This document shows, piece by piece, positions 17,335 through 26,797 of a DNA stretch of 64,000 bases. Source of the stretch: an uncultured Acetatifactor sp. Its GTDB lineage: Bacteria; Bacillota; Clostridia; Lachnospirales; Lachnospiraceae. The position numbers were made by a program, and so were the translations under genes. Location of the stretch: contig CANQWM010000001.1 of NCBI GenBank assembly GCA_947627535.1, positions 124,001 to 188,000 on the forward strand, given 5' to 3'. Positions within the stretch are counted from its first letter, which is position 1; every line of letters starts with the position of its first letter. The notes under the pieces were generated by a model, which was given only the letters and a program-made list of their open reading frames with translations, made no database searches and was not told the origin of the DNA.

Positions 17335-18732
17335 ATGAAAAAACAGGCGTTTAACCCTTATCTGCCGTCCTGGGAGTATATCCCCGACGGCGAGCCCTAT
17401 GTATTCGGAGACAGGGTGTATATTTACGGATCTCACGATATGTATAACGGATATGTTTTCTGCCTTGGCGATTATGTCTGCTGGTCTGCGCCTGTGGACG
17501 ACCTTGGCAGCTGGCGCTATGAAGGCGTGATTTATCCGAAAACTTCTGACCCGCTGAACCGGGATGGGAAAATGTGTCTGTACGCCCCGGACGTGACGGT
17601 GGGACCGGACGGGAGATATTATCTTTATTATGTGCTGGATCATGTTTCCGTGGTGTCCGTTGCGGTCAGCGACACGCCCGCAGGAAGATATGAGTTTTAC
17701 GGATATGTGCATCATGCGGACGGAACCCGTCTGGGAGACAGGGAGGGGGACCAGCCCCAGTTTGATCCCGGCGTCCTGACGGAAGGAAAGAAGACCTATC
17801 TTTATACGGGTTTCTGCGGCCGCGGAGACAAATCCCGGAAGGGTTCCATGGCGGCGGTGCTGGGCGAGGATATGCTTACCATTCTGGAGGAACCCGTATT
17901 GGTTGTGCCCGGCTGCGAGTATGCGCAGGGGACCAGCTTTGATGAGCATCCTTTTTTTGAAGCGTCCTCGATTCGGAAAAACAATGACACCTATTATTTT
18001 GTGTATTCCTCCTCTGTCATGCATGAACTGTGTTACGCCGTCAGTAAGAATCCCACATCCGGATTTACCTATGGCGGGGTGCTGGTCAGCAACTGTGATC
18101 TTCATATCGATACCTATAAGCCGGCGGCCCAGCCCATGGCGTATGGGGCGAACAACCACGGGAGCATTGTAAAGATCGGGGAGCAGTGGTACATCTTTTA
18201 CCACCGCCACACAAACGGAACCTGGTACAGCAGGCAGGGCTGCGCGGAGCCGATAGAGATCCTGGCAGACGGCAGTATTCCCCAGGTAGAAATGACATCC
18301 TGCGGATTAAACGGCGGGCCTCTTGCAGGAAAGGGGGAATATCCGGCATATATTGCATGTAACCTGTTCTGCAGCCAGCAGTCCGCTTATGTGGGCGGCG
18401 ACCGGTTCCCGAAAGTTATGCAGGACGGCAGGGACGGTGACGAGGAGCCGGGCTACATCGGCAACATACAGGACTCCGCCACGGCGGGTTTCAAGTATTT
18501 TGACTGTAAAGACGTAAAGGAGATACGAATCAAGGTCAGAGGCTATGCGGACGGTGTCTTTGAGGTACGAACCGCTTGGGACGGCGAGCCGTTAGCTTCG
18601 ATCCGGGTGCAGTATTCCAACGTCTGGGAGGAATATGCCGCGCCTGTCAGGATACCGGATGGAAAGCAGGCGGTCTATCTCACCTACCGGGGAGGCGGAA
18701 ACGCAAGTCTGTTATCTTTTGCATTACGGTAA
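17335..18732 (+). CDS. Family 43-type glycoside hydrolase, intracellular
   Basis: A 465-aa protein resembling GH43 beta-xylosidases and arabinofuranosidases. The N-terminal five-bladed propeller includes IPDGEPYVFGDRVYIYGSHD (candidate base Asp), CLYAPDVTVGPDGRYYLYYV (pKa-modulating Asp), and HPFFEASSIRKNNDTYYFVY (acid Glu). A C-terminal beta-sandwich-like part follows from about residue 330. There is no signal peptide, so it probably acts on imported oligosaccharides. The start follows AGAGGAGGAT. An esterase gene follows after 121 bases, which suggests a hemicellulose side-chain function; the exact sugar is unknown. A long inverted repeat (CCTGTCCG/CGGACAGG) lies in its 5' region at about 17273-17312. 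Confidence 0.85.
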   Translation: MKKQAFNPYLPSWEYIPDGEPYVFGDRVYIYGSHDMYNGYVFCLGDYVCWSAPVDDLGSWRYEGVIYPKTSDPLNRDGKMCLYAPDVTVGPDGRYYLYYVLDHVSVVSVAVSDTPAGRYEFYGYVHHADGTRLGDREGDQPQFDPGVLTEGKKTYLYTGFCGRGDKSRKGSMAAVLGEDMLTILEEPVLVVPGCEYAQGTSFDEHPFFEASSIRKNNDTYYFVYSSSVMHELCYAVSKNPTSGFTYGGVLVSNCDLHIDTYKPAAQPMAYGANNHGSIVKIGEQWYIFYHRHTNGTWYSRQGCAEPIEILADGSIPQVEMTSCGLNGGPLAGKGEYPAYIACNLFCSQQSAYVGGDRFPKVMQDGRDGDEEPGYIGNIQDSATAGFKYFDCKDVKEIRIKVRGYADGVFEVRTAWDGEPLASIRVQYSNVWEEYAAPVRIPDGKQAVYLTYRGGGNASLLSFALR

Positions 18733-18853
18733 GTCCACCGTAAGTTTTGCCGGACGGGTGAGAGAGACAGGAGCGGGTTACAGGAAATGTCACAGGAAAT
18801 GTCATGGGAAATGGTAAAAAGGAATCGGGATCTTTTCCGGAAAAGGAGGATTT

Positions 18854-19633
18854 ATGGCAGTCGGCAATTTTGAATTTTACTCACAGTGTCTGAGGAGAAA
18901 CGTATCGTTTCGGGTGATCGTGCCCAACGAAGGAGACGGGACGGACGCGGCGCCCATGAAGACGCTGATGCTTCTGCACGGCTATAACGGAGGATACTCC
19001 GACTGGCTGTGGAACAGCAACATTGTGGACCTCGCCCAGGCCCACCATCTCTGCATTGTTCTACCGAACGGTGAGAACAGTTTTTATCTGGATGGAGAGG
19101 CAACCGGACGGCAGTACGGAACCTACGTGGGGGATGAGCTGCTTGGGTATGTACGAAAGACATTCCGGCTGTCGGACAAGAGGGAGGATACTTATGTGGC
19201 AGGATTTTCCATGGGCGGCTTCGGGGCTATCCATACGGCCTGCCAGTTCCCGGAGAATTATGGCGGGGCAGTTGCGCTTTCCTCCGCGCTTTTGATCGGG
19301 GGGATCGATTCCATGAAGCCCGGCGACGACAACGGGGTCGCAAATTATGAATATTACCGGCTGATGTTCGGCGATCCGGCTACCGCAAAGGACCGGGATG
19401 TCAATCCGGAAAAGCTGCTGAGAGAGCTTGTGGCTGCCGGGAAAAATGTGCCAAAGTTTTATGTCGCCTGCGGAGAACAGGATTTTCTTGTGAACCCGAA
19501 CCGCCGGTTCAGGGCGTTCCTGGAAGAACAGGGCATTGAACACTGCTATCAGGAGGGTCCCGGAGAACACAATTTTGAATACTGGAACCGCCATATCGGG
19601 CCGGGTGTCCAATGGGTTTTGGAAAATTGTTGA
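18854..19633 (+). CDS. Esterase, EstA/esterase D-like alpha/beta hydrolase
   Basis: A 259-aa cytoplasmic esterase of the esterase D / tributyrin esterase family. The oxyanion region is LLHGYNGGYSDW, the nucleophile is Ser119 in AGFSMGGFGA, the acid is in CGEQDFLVN, and the catalytic His is in GPGEHNFEYW. The start follows AAAAGGAGGA. It sits just downstream of the GH43-like gene, so removal of acetyl or feruloyl groups from plant oligosaccharides is a reasonable inference, not shown. A non-coding RNA promoter follows 40 bases after its stop. Confidence 0.87.
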   Translation: MAVGNFEFYSQCLRRNVSFRVIVPNEGDGTDAAPMKTLMLLHGYNGGYSDWLWNSNIVDLAQAHHLCIVLPNGENSFYLDGEATGRQYGTYVGDELLGYVRKTFRLSDKREDTYVAGFSMGGFGAIHTACQFPENYGGAVALSSALLIGGIDSMKPGDDNGVANYEYYRLMFGDPATAKDRDVNPEKLLRELVAAGKNVPKFYVACGEQDFLVNPNRRFRAFLEEQGIEHCYQEGPGEHNFEYWNRHIGPGVQWVLENC

Positions 19634-19672
19634 AAAAAAGCGCCAAAAGTGGATAAATCCCAAATTTTCCTG

Positions 19673-19701
19673 TTGTAATATCCGGGAGGATTGGCTATAA
19701 T
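19673..19701 (+). promoter_or_regulatory. Promoter of the structured RNA
   Basis: TTGTAA at 19673-19678, a 17-base spacer, and a perfect TATAAT at 19696-19701. No good start codon for a protein follows until after the terminator at 19949, so the transcript is non-coding. Confidence 0.8.
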
Positions 19702-19707
19702 GAAAAT

Positions 19708-19915
19708 AACCTGAAATGTTCGATAACTCCTGTTCATTTTTGAACCTACATTTACTTTAAACGGGATTCCTATATTGCCAGGTGGCTGTCAAGCCCTCAC
19801 TCGGCGGCAGGTTCCGCCGAGGATTGGAAGGGAAGGCAAAAGCCTGACTGCGGTGACCCACCTAGCGCTGCTAGGAGTCAAAAAACAGGAGGCGGCATTT
19901 TGGGGTTATAGACAG
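19708..19915 (+). ncRNA. ssrS: Structured non-coding RNA, 6S RNA candidate
   Basis: About 210 bases between a consensus promoter and a terminator. Hand pairing gives a closing stem (CTCCTGTT at 19727 with AACAGGAG at 19885, and ATAAC with GTTAT outside it). A large open middle follows, then an inner arm (GATTCCTA with TAGGAGTC; AGGTGG at 19780 with CCACCT at 19858) capped by a GC hairpin, CTCGGCGG with CCGCCGAG. A closed end, a wide central bubble and a long apical arm is the 6S RNA architecture, and the AGGC-AAAA-GCCT-GACTGCGG stretch resembles 6S. 6S RNA binds vegetative RNA polymerase holoenzyme. No covariance search was possible. This accounts for the 345-base gap after the esterase. Confidence 0.62.
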
Positions 19916-19920
19916 AAGAA

Positions 19921-19949
19921 AAGAGCAGTCCTGAGGGACTGCTCTTTTA
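19921..19949 (+). terminator. Terminator of the structured RNA
   Basis: AAGAGCAGTCC-TGAG-GGACTGCTCTT is a perfect 11-base-pair stem ending in TTTTA. It separates the RNA gene from the downstream SpoIID-like gene. Confidence 0.93.
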
Positions 19950-19978
19950 TGATAGCCGATAGCCGGAGGGATGGGAAG

Positions 19979-22042
19979 TTGAGGAATGGATGGAGACTGA
20001 ACAGATCCCAGAGAATGCAGATGAAAGCGTTTATCTGTCTTCTGGGCGTGATACTGATCGCAGCGCTGTGTGTGGGAAAGCTGTTTTCGATATTCGCAGA
20101 GCCGCAGGAGGAACAACAGCCCTCCGGGCCGGCCGGCACGGAGGCGCCCCATGTTCCGGTGATACAGGTGTTGAAAAATGTCTGGATCCTGGAGGAGGGA
20201 GAGGATATGCTTTCCGTTTTCCGGGACGGACAGCGGGAGGCTTATCCCTATGGGGAAACCTGGGTAGGGAATGCTTCCGGTGCGCCTGAAACTGTCCAGG
20301 GGGAGGCGGGGGCCGGGGAATCCGAAGCGGAAGGGGGATCCTGGATGCGTGGGAGCCTTCGGGAACAGGTGGCCGATGTGGAGCTTACCGACGGTGCCGT
20401 TACGTCCGTGCGGACAAAGACGGAAAAAATAAGCGGCAGGGTCCTCGGCGCGGATGACAATGGGATCGAGGTGGAGGGGTACGGTATGCTGCCCCTTTCT
20501 GCAGACTGCAGAGGATATAAGCTGTACGGTGAGATGCGGATGTGTACGCCGAAGGATCTGTATTTCGGTTACGGGAATGCGGATTTTTGCCTGGAGAACG
20601 GGGAGATCTGCGGGATTCTGATGGTTCGTGAGGAAACTCCGGAAAAGATACGGGTTTTGATCAGAACCGGGAATTACGGGGGAAATTATCACGAAAGGCT
20701 TGTCCTGACGGCGGATACGGATTTTACGGTTACATATGGAAATCCCGCGGCGCCTTTGACGGAAGGTTATGCTGCCGGGCAGGAGTTTTGTGTGGATACC
20801 GGGAGCAGCTGCTTTCAGGGCGGGAGAGTTTGGATCGTCCCGGACGTACAGACGGGAAGGATCACGCTTGAAAATGTGGAGAGAAGCCAGGGCCGTCCGG
20901 CTTATCGGGGGCAGCTGGAACTTGTTCTGACCGATCAGGGGATCGTGGTGATCAACGAACTGCCCCTGGAAGAATACCTCTACAGCGTAGTGCCCAGCGA
21001 AATGCCGTCCCGCTACCCCGGGGAGGCGCTGAAGGCCCAGGCGGTCTGTGCCAGAACCTATGCCTATGACCATATCGCCCACGCAGGCTATCCCCGATAC
21101 GGCGCCCATGTGGACGACAGTACCTCCTACCAGGTCTATAACAATATTCTGGAGCAGGAGAGTACCACCGCGGCGGTAAGGGAGACCTACGGACAGATTC
21201 TCTGTGCGGCGGACGGGACGCCGGCCTCCGTCTATTACTATTCTACCTCCTGCGGGGTCGGGAGCGACGAAAATGTGTGGAAGACGGCTGTGCCGCAGGA
21301 TCTGCCCTACCTGAAATCAAAGCCCTTAACCCGCACGGCCATGGCGGCACAGACGGCGGCCATGACCGCCGGAGGCGAGCTGCCGGCGGATGATACCGGC
21401 GACAGGCTGCGGGAAGAATCCGCTTTCGCGGAATTTATTTCTTCGGTAAATGAGGACGATTTCGAAAACCAGGAAGGATGGTATCGCTGGACCTACACTG
21501 TGGACCAGGTGGATCCCGGGTGCATTACAAAAGCGCTCCGGGACAGGTACGATGTCAATGAAGAGCTGGTGCTGACACTGAGGGACGGAAAGTACGTCAG
21601 CGAAGAGATCAGCGACATAGGATCCGTGAAGGACATTTCTGTGGCGAAGCGGGGAAGCGGAGGCGTGGCGGAAGAGCTTGTGATAGAGGGGAAAAAGAAT
21701 ACATATAAAGTCATTTCGGAGCATAATATCCGTTATGTACTCAACAGCGGGACCGACAGGGTAAAACGTCAGGACGGAAGCCTGGTGGAAAGCACTGTCC
21801 TGCTTCCCAGCGGTTTTTTTATCATCACTACTGGCAAAAAGGATGGAAGTGTGGTAGCATATACTCTGACTGGAGGAGGGTTCGGTCACGGAGTGGGAAT
21901 GAGCCAGAACGGTGCGGCGCAGATGGCCCGCGAAGGCTTTCAGGCCCAGGACATTCTTCTGTTCTTTTTTGAAGGGTGCGATATCAGAACGATTTACGAG
22001 GAGACATACAGCGATGCGGAAGCTATACGATACCATCCGTGA
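19979..22042 (+). CDS. SpoIID/LytB domain-containing protein
   Basis: About 687 aa, with an N-terminal membrane anchor (KAFICLLGVILIAALCVG) and an extracytoplasmic region. The SpoIID/LytB core is clear: NELPLEEYLYSVVPSEMPS, LKAQAVCARTYAY, and the C-terminal GGGFGHGVGMSQNGA. SpoIID is a lytic transglycosylase used in engulfment during sporulation; this protein is about twice the length of classical SpoIID, so it may be a wall-remodelling relative. The start is uncertain. The ORF track start runs through the upstream RNA gene; TTG at 19979 has a good GGAGGG signal, and ATG at 20015 is the alternative. Its 3' end overlaps yihY by 29 bases. Confidence 0.85.
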   Translation: MRNGWRLNRSQRMQMKAFICLLGVILIAALCVGKLFSIFAEPQEEQQPSGPAGTEAPHVPVIQVLKNVWILEEGEDMLSVFRDGQREAYPYGETWVGNASGAPETVQGEAGAGESEAEGGSWMRGSLREQVADVELTDGAVTSVRTKTEKISGRVLGADDNGIEVEGYGMLPLSADCRGYKLYGEMRMCTPKDLYFGYGNADFCLENGEICGILMVREETPEKIRVLIRTGNYGGNYHERLVLTADTDFTVTYGNPAAPLTEGYAAGQEFCVDTGSSCFQGGRVWIVPDVQTGRITLENVERSQGRPAYRGQLELVLTDQGIVVINELPLEEYLYSVVPSEMPSRYPGEALKAQAVCARTYAYDHIAHAGYPRYGAHVDDSTSYQVYNNILEQESTTAAVRETYGQILCAADGTPASVYYYSTSCGVGSDENVWKTAVPQDLPYLKSKPLTRTAMAAQTAAMTAGGELPADDTGDRLREESAFAEFISSVNEDDFENQEGWYRWTYTVDQVDPGCITKALRDRYDVNEELVLTLRDGKYVSEEISDIGSVKDISVAKRGSGGVAEELVIEGKKNTYKVISEHNIRYVLNSGTDRVKRQDGSLVESTVLLPSGFFIITTGKKDGSVVAYTLTGGGFGHGVGMSQNGAAQMAREGFQAQDILLFFFEGCDIRTIYEETYSDAEAIRYHP

Positions 22043-22823
22043 ATTATCCGCAGGAATGCGGGGGCGAAACATCAGTGCATATGCGGCGAGCATTGCTTTC
22101 TTTTTCTTTCTTTCCGTGGTGCCCATGCTGATCCTGATTTGTACGATCCTGCCCTATACGACTCTGACCGAGGAAAATCTCGTGACGGCTCTGACAGATC
22201 TGATGCCGGATATGGTGGATCCTATGATAGAGAGCGTGGTGGGGGATGTATACAACCGCTCCGCTGGCATTCTGTCCGTGGCGGCGGTGGCAACCGTGTG
22301 GTCGGCGGCCAAGGGCGTCATGGCGCTGATGCAGGGGCTGAACGTGGTAAACGAGGTGGAGGATACCAGAAATTATTTTGTCATCCGGGCCATCGCCTCT
22401 TTCTATACGCTGGTTATGCTGGTGGTGGTGATTCTGTCGCTGTTTCTCATGGTGTTTGGCAACCAGCTGGTCACCCTTGCCCTGCATCGGATCCCGCGGA
22501 TGCAGGCGGTGGTGTCTTTTGCTATGAATTTCCGCTTTATCCTGGTCTGGGCCATTTTAACCATTCTGTTTGCGGCCATTTACGCCTATGTGCCGGACCG
22601 GAAGCTGAAATTCCGGGAACAGATACCGGGGGCAGTGTTTTCCGCCGTGGTGTGGAGCGTATTTTCCTGGGGTTTTTCTCTCTATGTAACTTACGGAAAC
22701 TCCTATGGAATCTATGGCAGCCTCGCCATTATCATTATCGTTCTGCTGTGGCTGTATTTCTGTATGTACATCATGCTGATCGGCGCCTTCCTGAACCGGT
22801 ATTTTCATCCCGACGGGCAATGA
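22014..22823 (+). CDS. YihY/BrkB-family inner membrane protein
   Basis: A 269-aa polytopic membrane protein with about six hydrophobic segments. Family hallmarks include AYAASIAFFFFLSVVPMLI near the N-terminus, VWSAAKGVMALMQGLN, and GSLAIIIIVLLWLYFCMYI near the C-terminus. The family was once annotated as RNase BN, which is incorrect; its transport role is unsettled. The ATG at 22014 follows GAGGAGA and overlaps the SpoIID-like gene, so the two are co-translated. Confidence 0.93.
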   Translation: MRKLYDTIRELSAGMRGRNISAYAASIAFFFFLSVVPMLILICTILPYTTLTEENLVTALTDLMPDMVDPMIESVVGDVYNRSAGILSVAAVATVWSAAKGVMALMQGLNVVNEVEDTRNYFVIRAIASFYTLVMLVVVILSLFLMVFGNQLVTLALHRIPRMQAVVSFAMNFRFILVWAILTILFAAIYAYVPDRKLKFREQIPGAVFSAVVWSVFSWGFSLYVTYGNSYGIYGSLAIIIIVLLWLYFCMYIMLIGAFLNRYFHPDGQ

Positions 22824-22892
22824 GCCGGGCGCGTGCCTGCGCCGGCAGAGGCCGGCCTGTGAAAGGGGAACTGCCTTTGCCAAATTTTTTTC

Positions 22893-22921
22893 TTGACATT
22901 TTCCGTCTGTCTCAGTAAGAT
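22893..22921 (+). promoter_or_regulatory. Promoter of the pheST operon
   Basis: TTGACA at 22893-22898, a 17-base spacer and TAAGAT at 22916-22921. Transcription would start near 22928 and produce the T-box leader. Confidence 0.82.
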
Positions 22922-22927
22922 AAGAAA

Positions 22928-23249
22928 TTAGTAAGATATAAGGATGGTAAAAAGCAGAGAAACAAAGGCATGGATGGTGCGCAGTAGGGTTTCATTTTCC
23001 GACAGAGAGAGGAGGCCGCCGGCTGAAAGCCCCTCAGGTTCAGATGAACACCTGAAATTCCCACCGGAGCCGCCGCCGTGAACTACAGTAGCGGAGGACG
23101 CGGACGCGCGTTATGCGTAACAAAGAGCCTGCGGGCGGCCGGAGAGTCTGTGGGAATCAGGGTGGTAACGCGGAGTGATTCGTCCCTTTTGGCAAGGGAC
23201 GTTTTTTTATGGAATCATTTGTACAGCAGAATGCAGAAAGAGGTCAAAT
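22928..23249 (+). promoter_or_regulatory. T-box leader, phenylalanine specificity
   Basis: The T-box core AGGGTGGTAACGCGG is at 23159-23173. A UUC phenylalanine codon at 23058-23060 (in CCTGAAATTCCC) sits in the expected specifier loop. Uncharged tRNA-Phe should favour antitermination and so raise pheST transcription. The core reads TGGTAAC, one base off the canonical TGGNACC. This element fills the 426-base gap between yihY and pheS. Confidence 0.93.
23181..23208 (+). terminator. Regulated terminator of the Phe T-box
   Basis: CGTCCCTT and AAGGGACG form an 8-base-pair stem followed by seven T residues. The CGTCCC arm can instead pair with the GGG and GCG of the T-box core, as in the known antiterminator. 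Confidence 0.93.
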
Positions 23250-24287
23250 ATGAAAGAAAAGCTTCAGAAACTACTGGCGGAGGGGGAAGCCGCAATTTTA
23301 CGAACGAAGAACGAAACGGAACTCCAGGAGGTCAAGGGGACCATTCTCGGCAAGCAGGGCACATTGACGGAGCTCCTGAAAGAGATTCCCAAGCTGGCCG
23401 CTGATCTCCGCCCTGAGATGGGACGTGTGGTCAACGAGGCCAAGACAAAACTGAACAGCCTGATCGATTCCCGCAGGGAGGAACTGAAACTGAAGGCCGC
23501 GGAGGTCCCGGCGGATTTTGACTATACGATTCCCGGCGTCGCGCCTCTGATGGGAGGACTTCATCCGATTACCCAGATGCGGTATGATCTGGATGACGCA
23601 TTCCGTTCCATGGGGTTTGAGATCTATCAAGAGGACGATATCACAAGCGAGCTGTACGCCTTTGACAAGCTGAACTTTCCGCCCAACCATCCGGCGAGAG
23701 AGAGCATGGATACCTACTGGCTGGAGGGACATGACACCGGGGACGCTTTCCGAAAGCTCTGCCTGCGGCCCCATCTGACGGGCGGCAGTGTGCGGTACAT
23801 GCAGACGCATAAGCCGCCGTACCGTTTTGTCTATCCTGGCAGGGTATACCGCAACGAGACCACGGATGCCCGCCATGAGCGCGCATTCTTTCAGTATGAA
23901 GCTCTGATCGTGGATCGGGATTTTACCTTCACAGCCGGTAAGGTGATGATCAAGAGCATTCTCTCCAAGGTGTTCGGACGGGATGTCCCCGTGCGCATGA
24001 GAGCCGGTTTCTTCCCCTTTGTGGAGCCGGGCTTTGAGATTGACATGGGATGTCTGGTATGCGGCGGCAAGGGCTGCAGCGTCTGCAAGCATGTGGGCTG
24101 GATCGAGATCATGCCCGGCGGGACCCCTCATCCCAACGTGCTGCGGGCGGCAGGTCTGGATCCTGACGAGTATACAGGTTTCTATGTAAACATCGGGCTG
24201 GACAGGCTGGTGATGATGCGCTACGGCGTGGACGACGTAAGGCTTTTCCACAGTGCGGATCTGCGCTTCCTGAAGCAGTTCCATTGA
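23250..24287 (+). CDS. pheS: Phenylalanyl-tRNA synthetase alpha subunit
   Basis: Catalytic subunit of the alpha2-beta2 enzyme that charges tRNA-Phe. It is 345 aa from the ATG at 23250, which follows AAGAGGTC; the ORF track start at 23175 lies within the leader terminator. The N-terminal coiled coil (1-85) precedes a class II aminoacyl-tRNA synthetase core with motif 2 (FVYPGRVYRNETTDARHE) and motif 3 (GLDRLVMMRYGVDD). HPITQMRYDLDDAFRSMGF is also typical. pheT follows after 20 bases. Confidence 0.97.
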   Translation: MKEKLQKLLAEGEAAILRTKNETELQEVKGTILGKQGTLTELLKEIPKLAADLRPEMGRVVNEAKTKLNSLIDSRREELKLKAAEVPADFDYTIPGVAPLMGGLHPITQMRYDLDDAFRSMGFEIYQEDDITSELYAFDKLNFPPNHPARESMDTYWLEGHDTGDAFRKLCLRPHLTGGSVRYMQTHKPPYRFVYPGRVYRNETTDARHERAFFQYEALIVDRDFTFTAGKVMIKSILSKVFGRDVPVRMRAGFFPFVEPGFEIDMGCLVCGGKGCSVCKHVGWIEIMPGGTPHPNVLRAAGLDPDEYTGFYVNIGLDRLVMMRYGVDDVRLFHSADLRFLKQFH

Positions 24288-24307
24288 TTTTAGGAGGAGA
24301 ATGAACG

Positions 24308-26749
24308 ATGAAAGTATCCCTGAATTGGCTGAATGATTATGTAGCGTTACCCAAGGACATGGATCTGAAACAGCTGGCTTTTGACCTGACCATGTCCACG
24401 GTGGAGGTAGAGAGCGTCACGGAGCTGGCGCGTCAGTTTGACGGCATTGTGGTGGGCGAGATCCGGGAGGTGCTGCCGCATCCCAACGCCGACAGGCTCC
24501 GCGTCTGTAAGGTGGATATCGCAGACGGACAGATCCATGACATTGTCTGCGGCGGCTCCAACCTTGCCGCCGGAATGAAGACGGTGGTGGCCTGCCCCGG
24601 CTCCTTTGTCCGCTGGCACGGAGAGGGAGAGCCTGTGGAGATTAAGAACACAAAGCTGCGCGGCGTGGCAAGCTTCGGCATGATCTGCGCTTCCGTGGAG
24701 GTGGGGCTTTCGGATCTTTTTCCCGCGCAGGAAGAGGCGGAGATCATGGATCTCACGGCTTTTGACGCCCCGGCGGGAACGCCCCTTGCCAAGGCGCTGG
24801 AGCTGGACGACGTGATCCTTGAGATCGATAACAAATCCATGACCAACCGCCCCGATCTCTGGGGACATTACGGGATTGCCAGAGAGATTTCCGCCCTCTA
24901 TAATCTGCCGCTGAAAAAATTTGAACCTTATGTGCCGGGAGAGGTGCCCGCCTTCCCCATTTCGATTGAAGATACCGACCGCTGCCCGCGCTATATCGGC
25001 GTCCAGATGGAGGGAGTCTGTGTCAGGCCCGCGCCGTTTCTGATCCAGAGCCGCATCTGGCGCGTGGGCATGAGGCCGATCAACGCGCTGGTGGATATTA
25101 CCAACTATGTGATGCTGGCGGTAGGGCAGCCCACGCACGTGTTTGACTCGGACAATATCACGGATTATATCTGCGTGCGCAGAGCCAAAAAGGGAGAGGA
25201 ACTGCTTCTTCTGAACGACAGGACGCTTTCGCTTTCGGAGGATGATCTTGTCATCGCCGACAGCGACGGCGCTGTGGCGCTGGCCGGCGTCATGGGAGGG
25301 GCAAAGGATTCGGTGCTGCCCGATACGACGAAGGTGATTCTGGAGGTGGCGAACTTTGACGCCGCCGGCGTGCGGCGCACGGCGCTTCGCTACGATAACC
25401 GGACGGAAGCCTCCGCGCGATACGAGAAAGCCATCGACCCCGACCGCTGCGACCTTGCGCTCTCCCTGGCCATGGAGCTGTTTTCCGGGCTCTATCCTTC
25501 CGTGAAGGTATGCGCCTATGCGGACCAGTATCCCAGAAAGCTGGTGAAAAAGGAGCTGGACGTGGAGCTTGACTGGCTCAACCGCAGGCTTGGCAAGCAT
25601 ATCCCCAACGAAGAGATCCGGGCAAAGCTGGAGCTTCTGGGATTTGAGATCGGGTTTACGGAAACCGCCATGCATGTTGTGGTTCCCACCTGGCGCTCCA
25701 CCGGAGATGTGGGGATCAAGGCGGACATTATGGAGGAAGTGGCGAGAATGTACGGCTATGAGAACTTCGAGCCTACATCCATTGTCACCAGCTTCGACGG
25801 GGCCATCAACCAGCTGGAGACGGATCTTCTCAGGAGGATCAAGGAATATCTGGCCTTCCGCTGCGGCCTGCAGGAGGTCTTTACCTACCCTTGGATGCAG
25901 GATGTTTATGTCAATGCGATTCTGAAGGACACGGAGGGCATTTTAAAGCTTTCCACGCCCCCGGCGCCGGATGAGAGCATGATACGGTCATCCCTTCTGC
26001 CGAACCTCTGCCGTGCCGTGGTGGAAAATGAAAGATATTTTAATGAATTTGGGATTTTTGAGGAGGCGCAGGTCTTTCAGGACGGGGGATACCGCGCGGT
26101 CTATGACGAAAGGGAAGAGCTGCCCCGGCAGCGCCGCAATATCGCCGCCGCTTTCGCCGGGAACGCGGAGGACGTGTCGGGCTTGTTCCGCCGCGCCAAG
26201 GGGGTAGTGGAAAATATGTCCCGCATGACCCACATGGAGAGCCTGACCTTCCGGCGTATGGAAAAGCCGTACTGGGCGGACGATACGGTATGGCTCAATG
26301 TTTATCTGGGAGACGAAAAGGTGGGAGATCTCGCGCTGCTCTCCGGAAAGGCGTCCATGGCTGTCGGGATCAAGAATCTCGCGGTGGTGTTCTTTGAGAT
26401 AGATGCGGACTCGCTGAAGCCGCTGCGCTCCCGTACCAATGAGTTTCATCATCTGGCGGAATACCCTCTGATCGACTATGACCTTTCCATGCTGTTTGAC
26501 AGAGAGATCAAGTGGGAGCAGATCAGTGCGTGCGCACTGAAAAAGAAGAACCGCGAAAGCTTCCTGCAGGATGTTCAGTTTGTGGACGAATACAAGGGAG
26601 CCCAGATCCCCGCGGGAAAGAAGTCCGTCACCATCAGGCTGACCATCGGCTCGTCGGAGAAGACGCTGAAATCGGAAGAAATCGAAAAATGCGCGGACAG
26701 TGTAATCAGACAGCTGGAAAAAGAACTGCAGGGACAGCTTCGCAAATAG
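24308..26749 (+). CDS. pheT: Phenylalanyl-tRNA synthetase beta subunit
   Basis: The 813-aa beta subunit of PheRS, normal length. Domains in order: N-terminal tRNA-binding EMAP/OB fold (VGEIREVLPHPNADRLRVCKV, about residues 40-150), B3/B4 editing domain with INALVDITNYVMLAVGQPTH, B5 domain, the catalytic-like core, and a C-terminal ferredoxin-fold anticodon-binding domain (about 720-813). The start follows GGAGGAGAATG. It acts with PheS and is controlled by the upstream Phe T-box. Confidence 0.97.
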   Translation: MKVSLNWLNDYVALPKDMDLKQLAFDLTMSTVEVESVTELARQFDGIVVGEIREVLPHPNADRLRVCKVDIADGQIHDIVCGGSNLAAGMKTVVACPGSFVRWHGEGEPVEIKNTKLRGVASFGMICASVEVGLSDLFPAQEEAEIMDLTAFDAPAGTPLAKALELDDVILEIDNKSMTNRPDLWGHYGIAREISALYNLPLKKFEPYVPGEVPAFPISIEDTDRCPRYIGVQMEGVCVRPAPFLIQSRIWRVGMRPINALVDITNYVMLAVGQPTHVFDSDNITDYICVRRAKKGEELLLLNDRTLSLSEDDLVIADSDGAVALAGVMGGAKDSVLPDTTKVILEVANFDAAGVRRTALRYDNRTEASARYEKAIDPDRCDLALSLAMELFSGLYPSVKVCAYADQYPRKLVKKELDVELDWLNRRLGKHIPNEEIRAKLELLGFEIGFTETAMHVVVPTWRSTGDVGIKADIMEEVARMYGYENFEPTSIVTSFDGAINQLETDLLRRIKEYLAFRCGLQEVFTYPWMQDVYVNAILKDTEGILKLSTPPAPDESMIRSSLLPNLCRAVVENERYFNEFGIFEEAQVFQDGGYRAVYDEREELPRQRRNIAAAFAGNAEDVSGLFRRAKGVVENMSRMTHMESLTFRRMEKPYWADDTVWLNVYLGDEKVGDLALLSGKASMAVGIKNLAVVFFEIDADSLKPLRSRTNEFHHLAEYPLIDYDLSMLFDREIKWEQISACALKKKNRESFLQDVQFVDEYKGAQIPAGKKSVTIRLTIGSSEKTLKSEEIEKCADSVIRQLEKELQGQLRK

Positions 26750-26797
26750 CCGGATACAGAATAAGACGCACAGGCATGTGCAGACAGGAGAGAGCAT

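Noticed and set aside
19775-19978. N-terminal extension of the SpoIID-like protein
   Set aside because: It would translate the structured RNA and read through its terminator, and it lacks a ribosome binding site.
21912-22013. Upstream 34-residue extension of YihY
   Set aside because: It lies inside the SpoIID-like gene, and the ATG at 22014 has a good ribosome binding site and a natural N-terminus.
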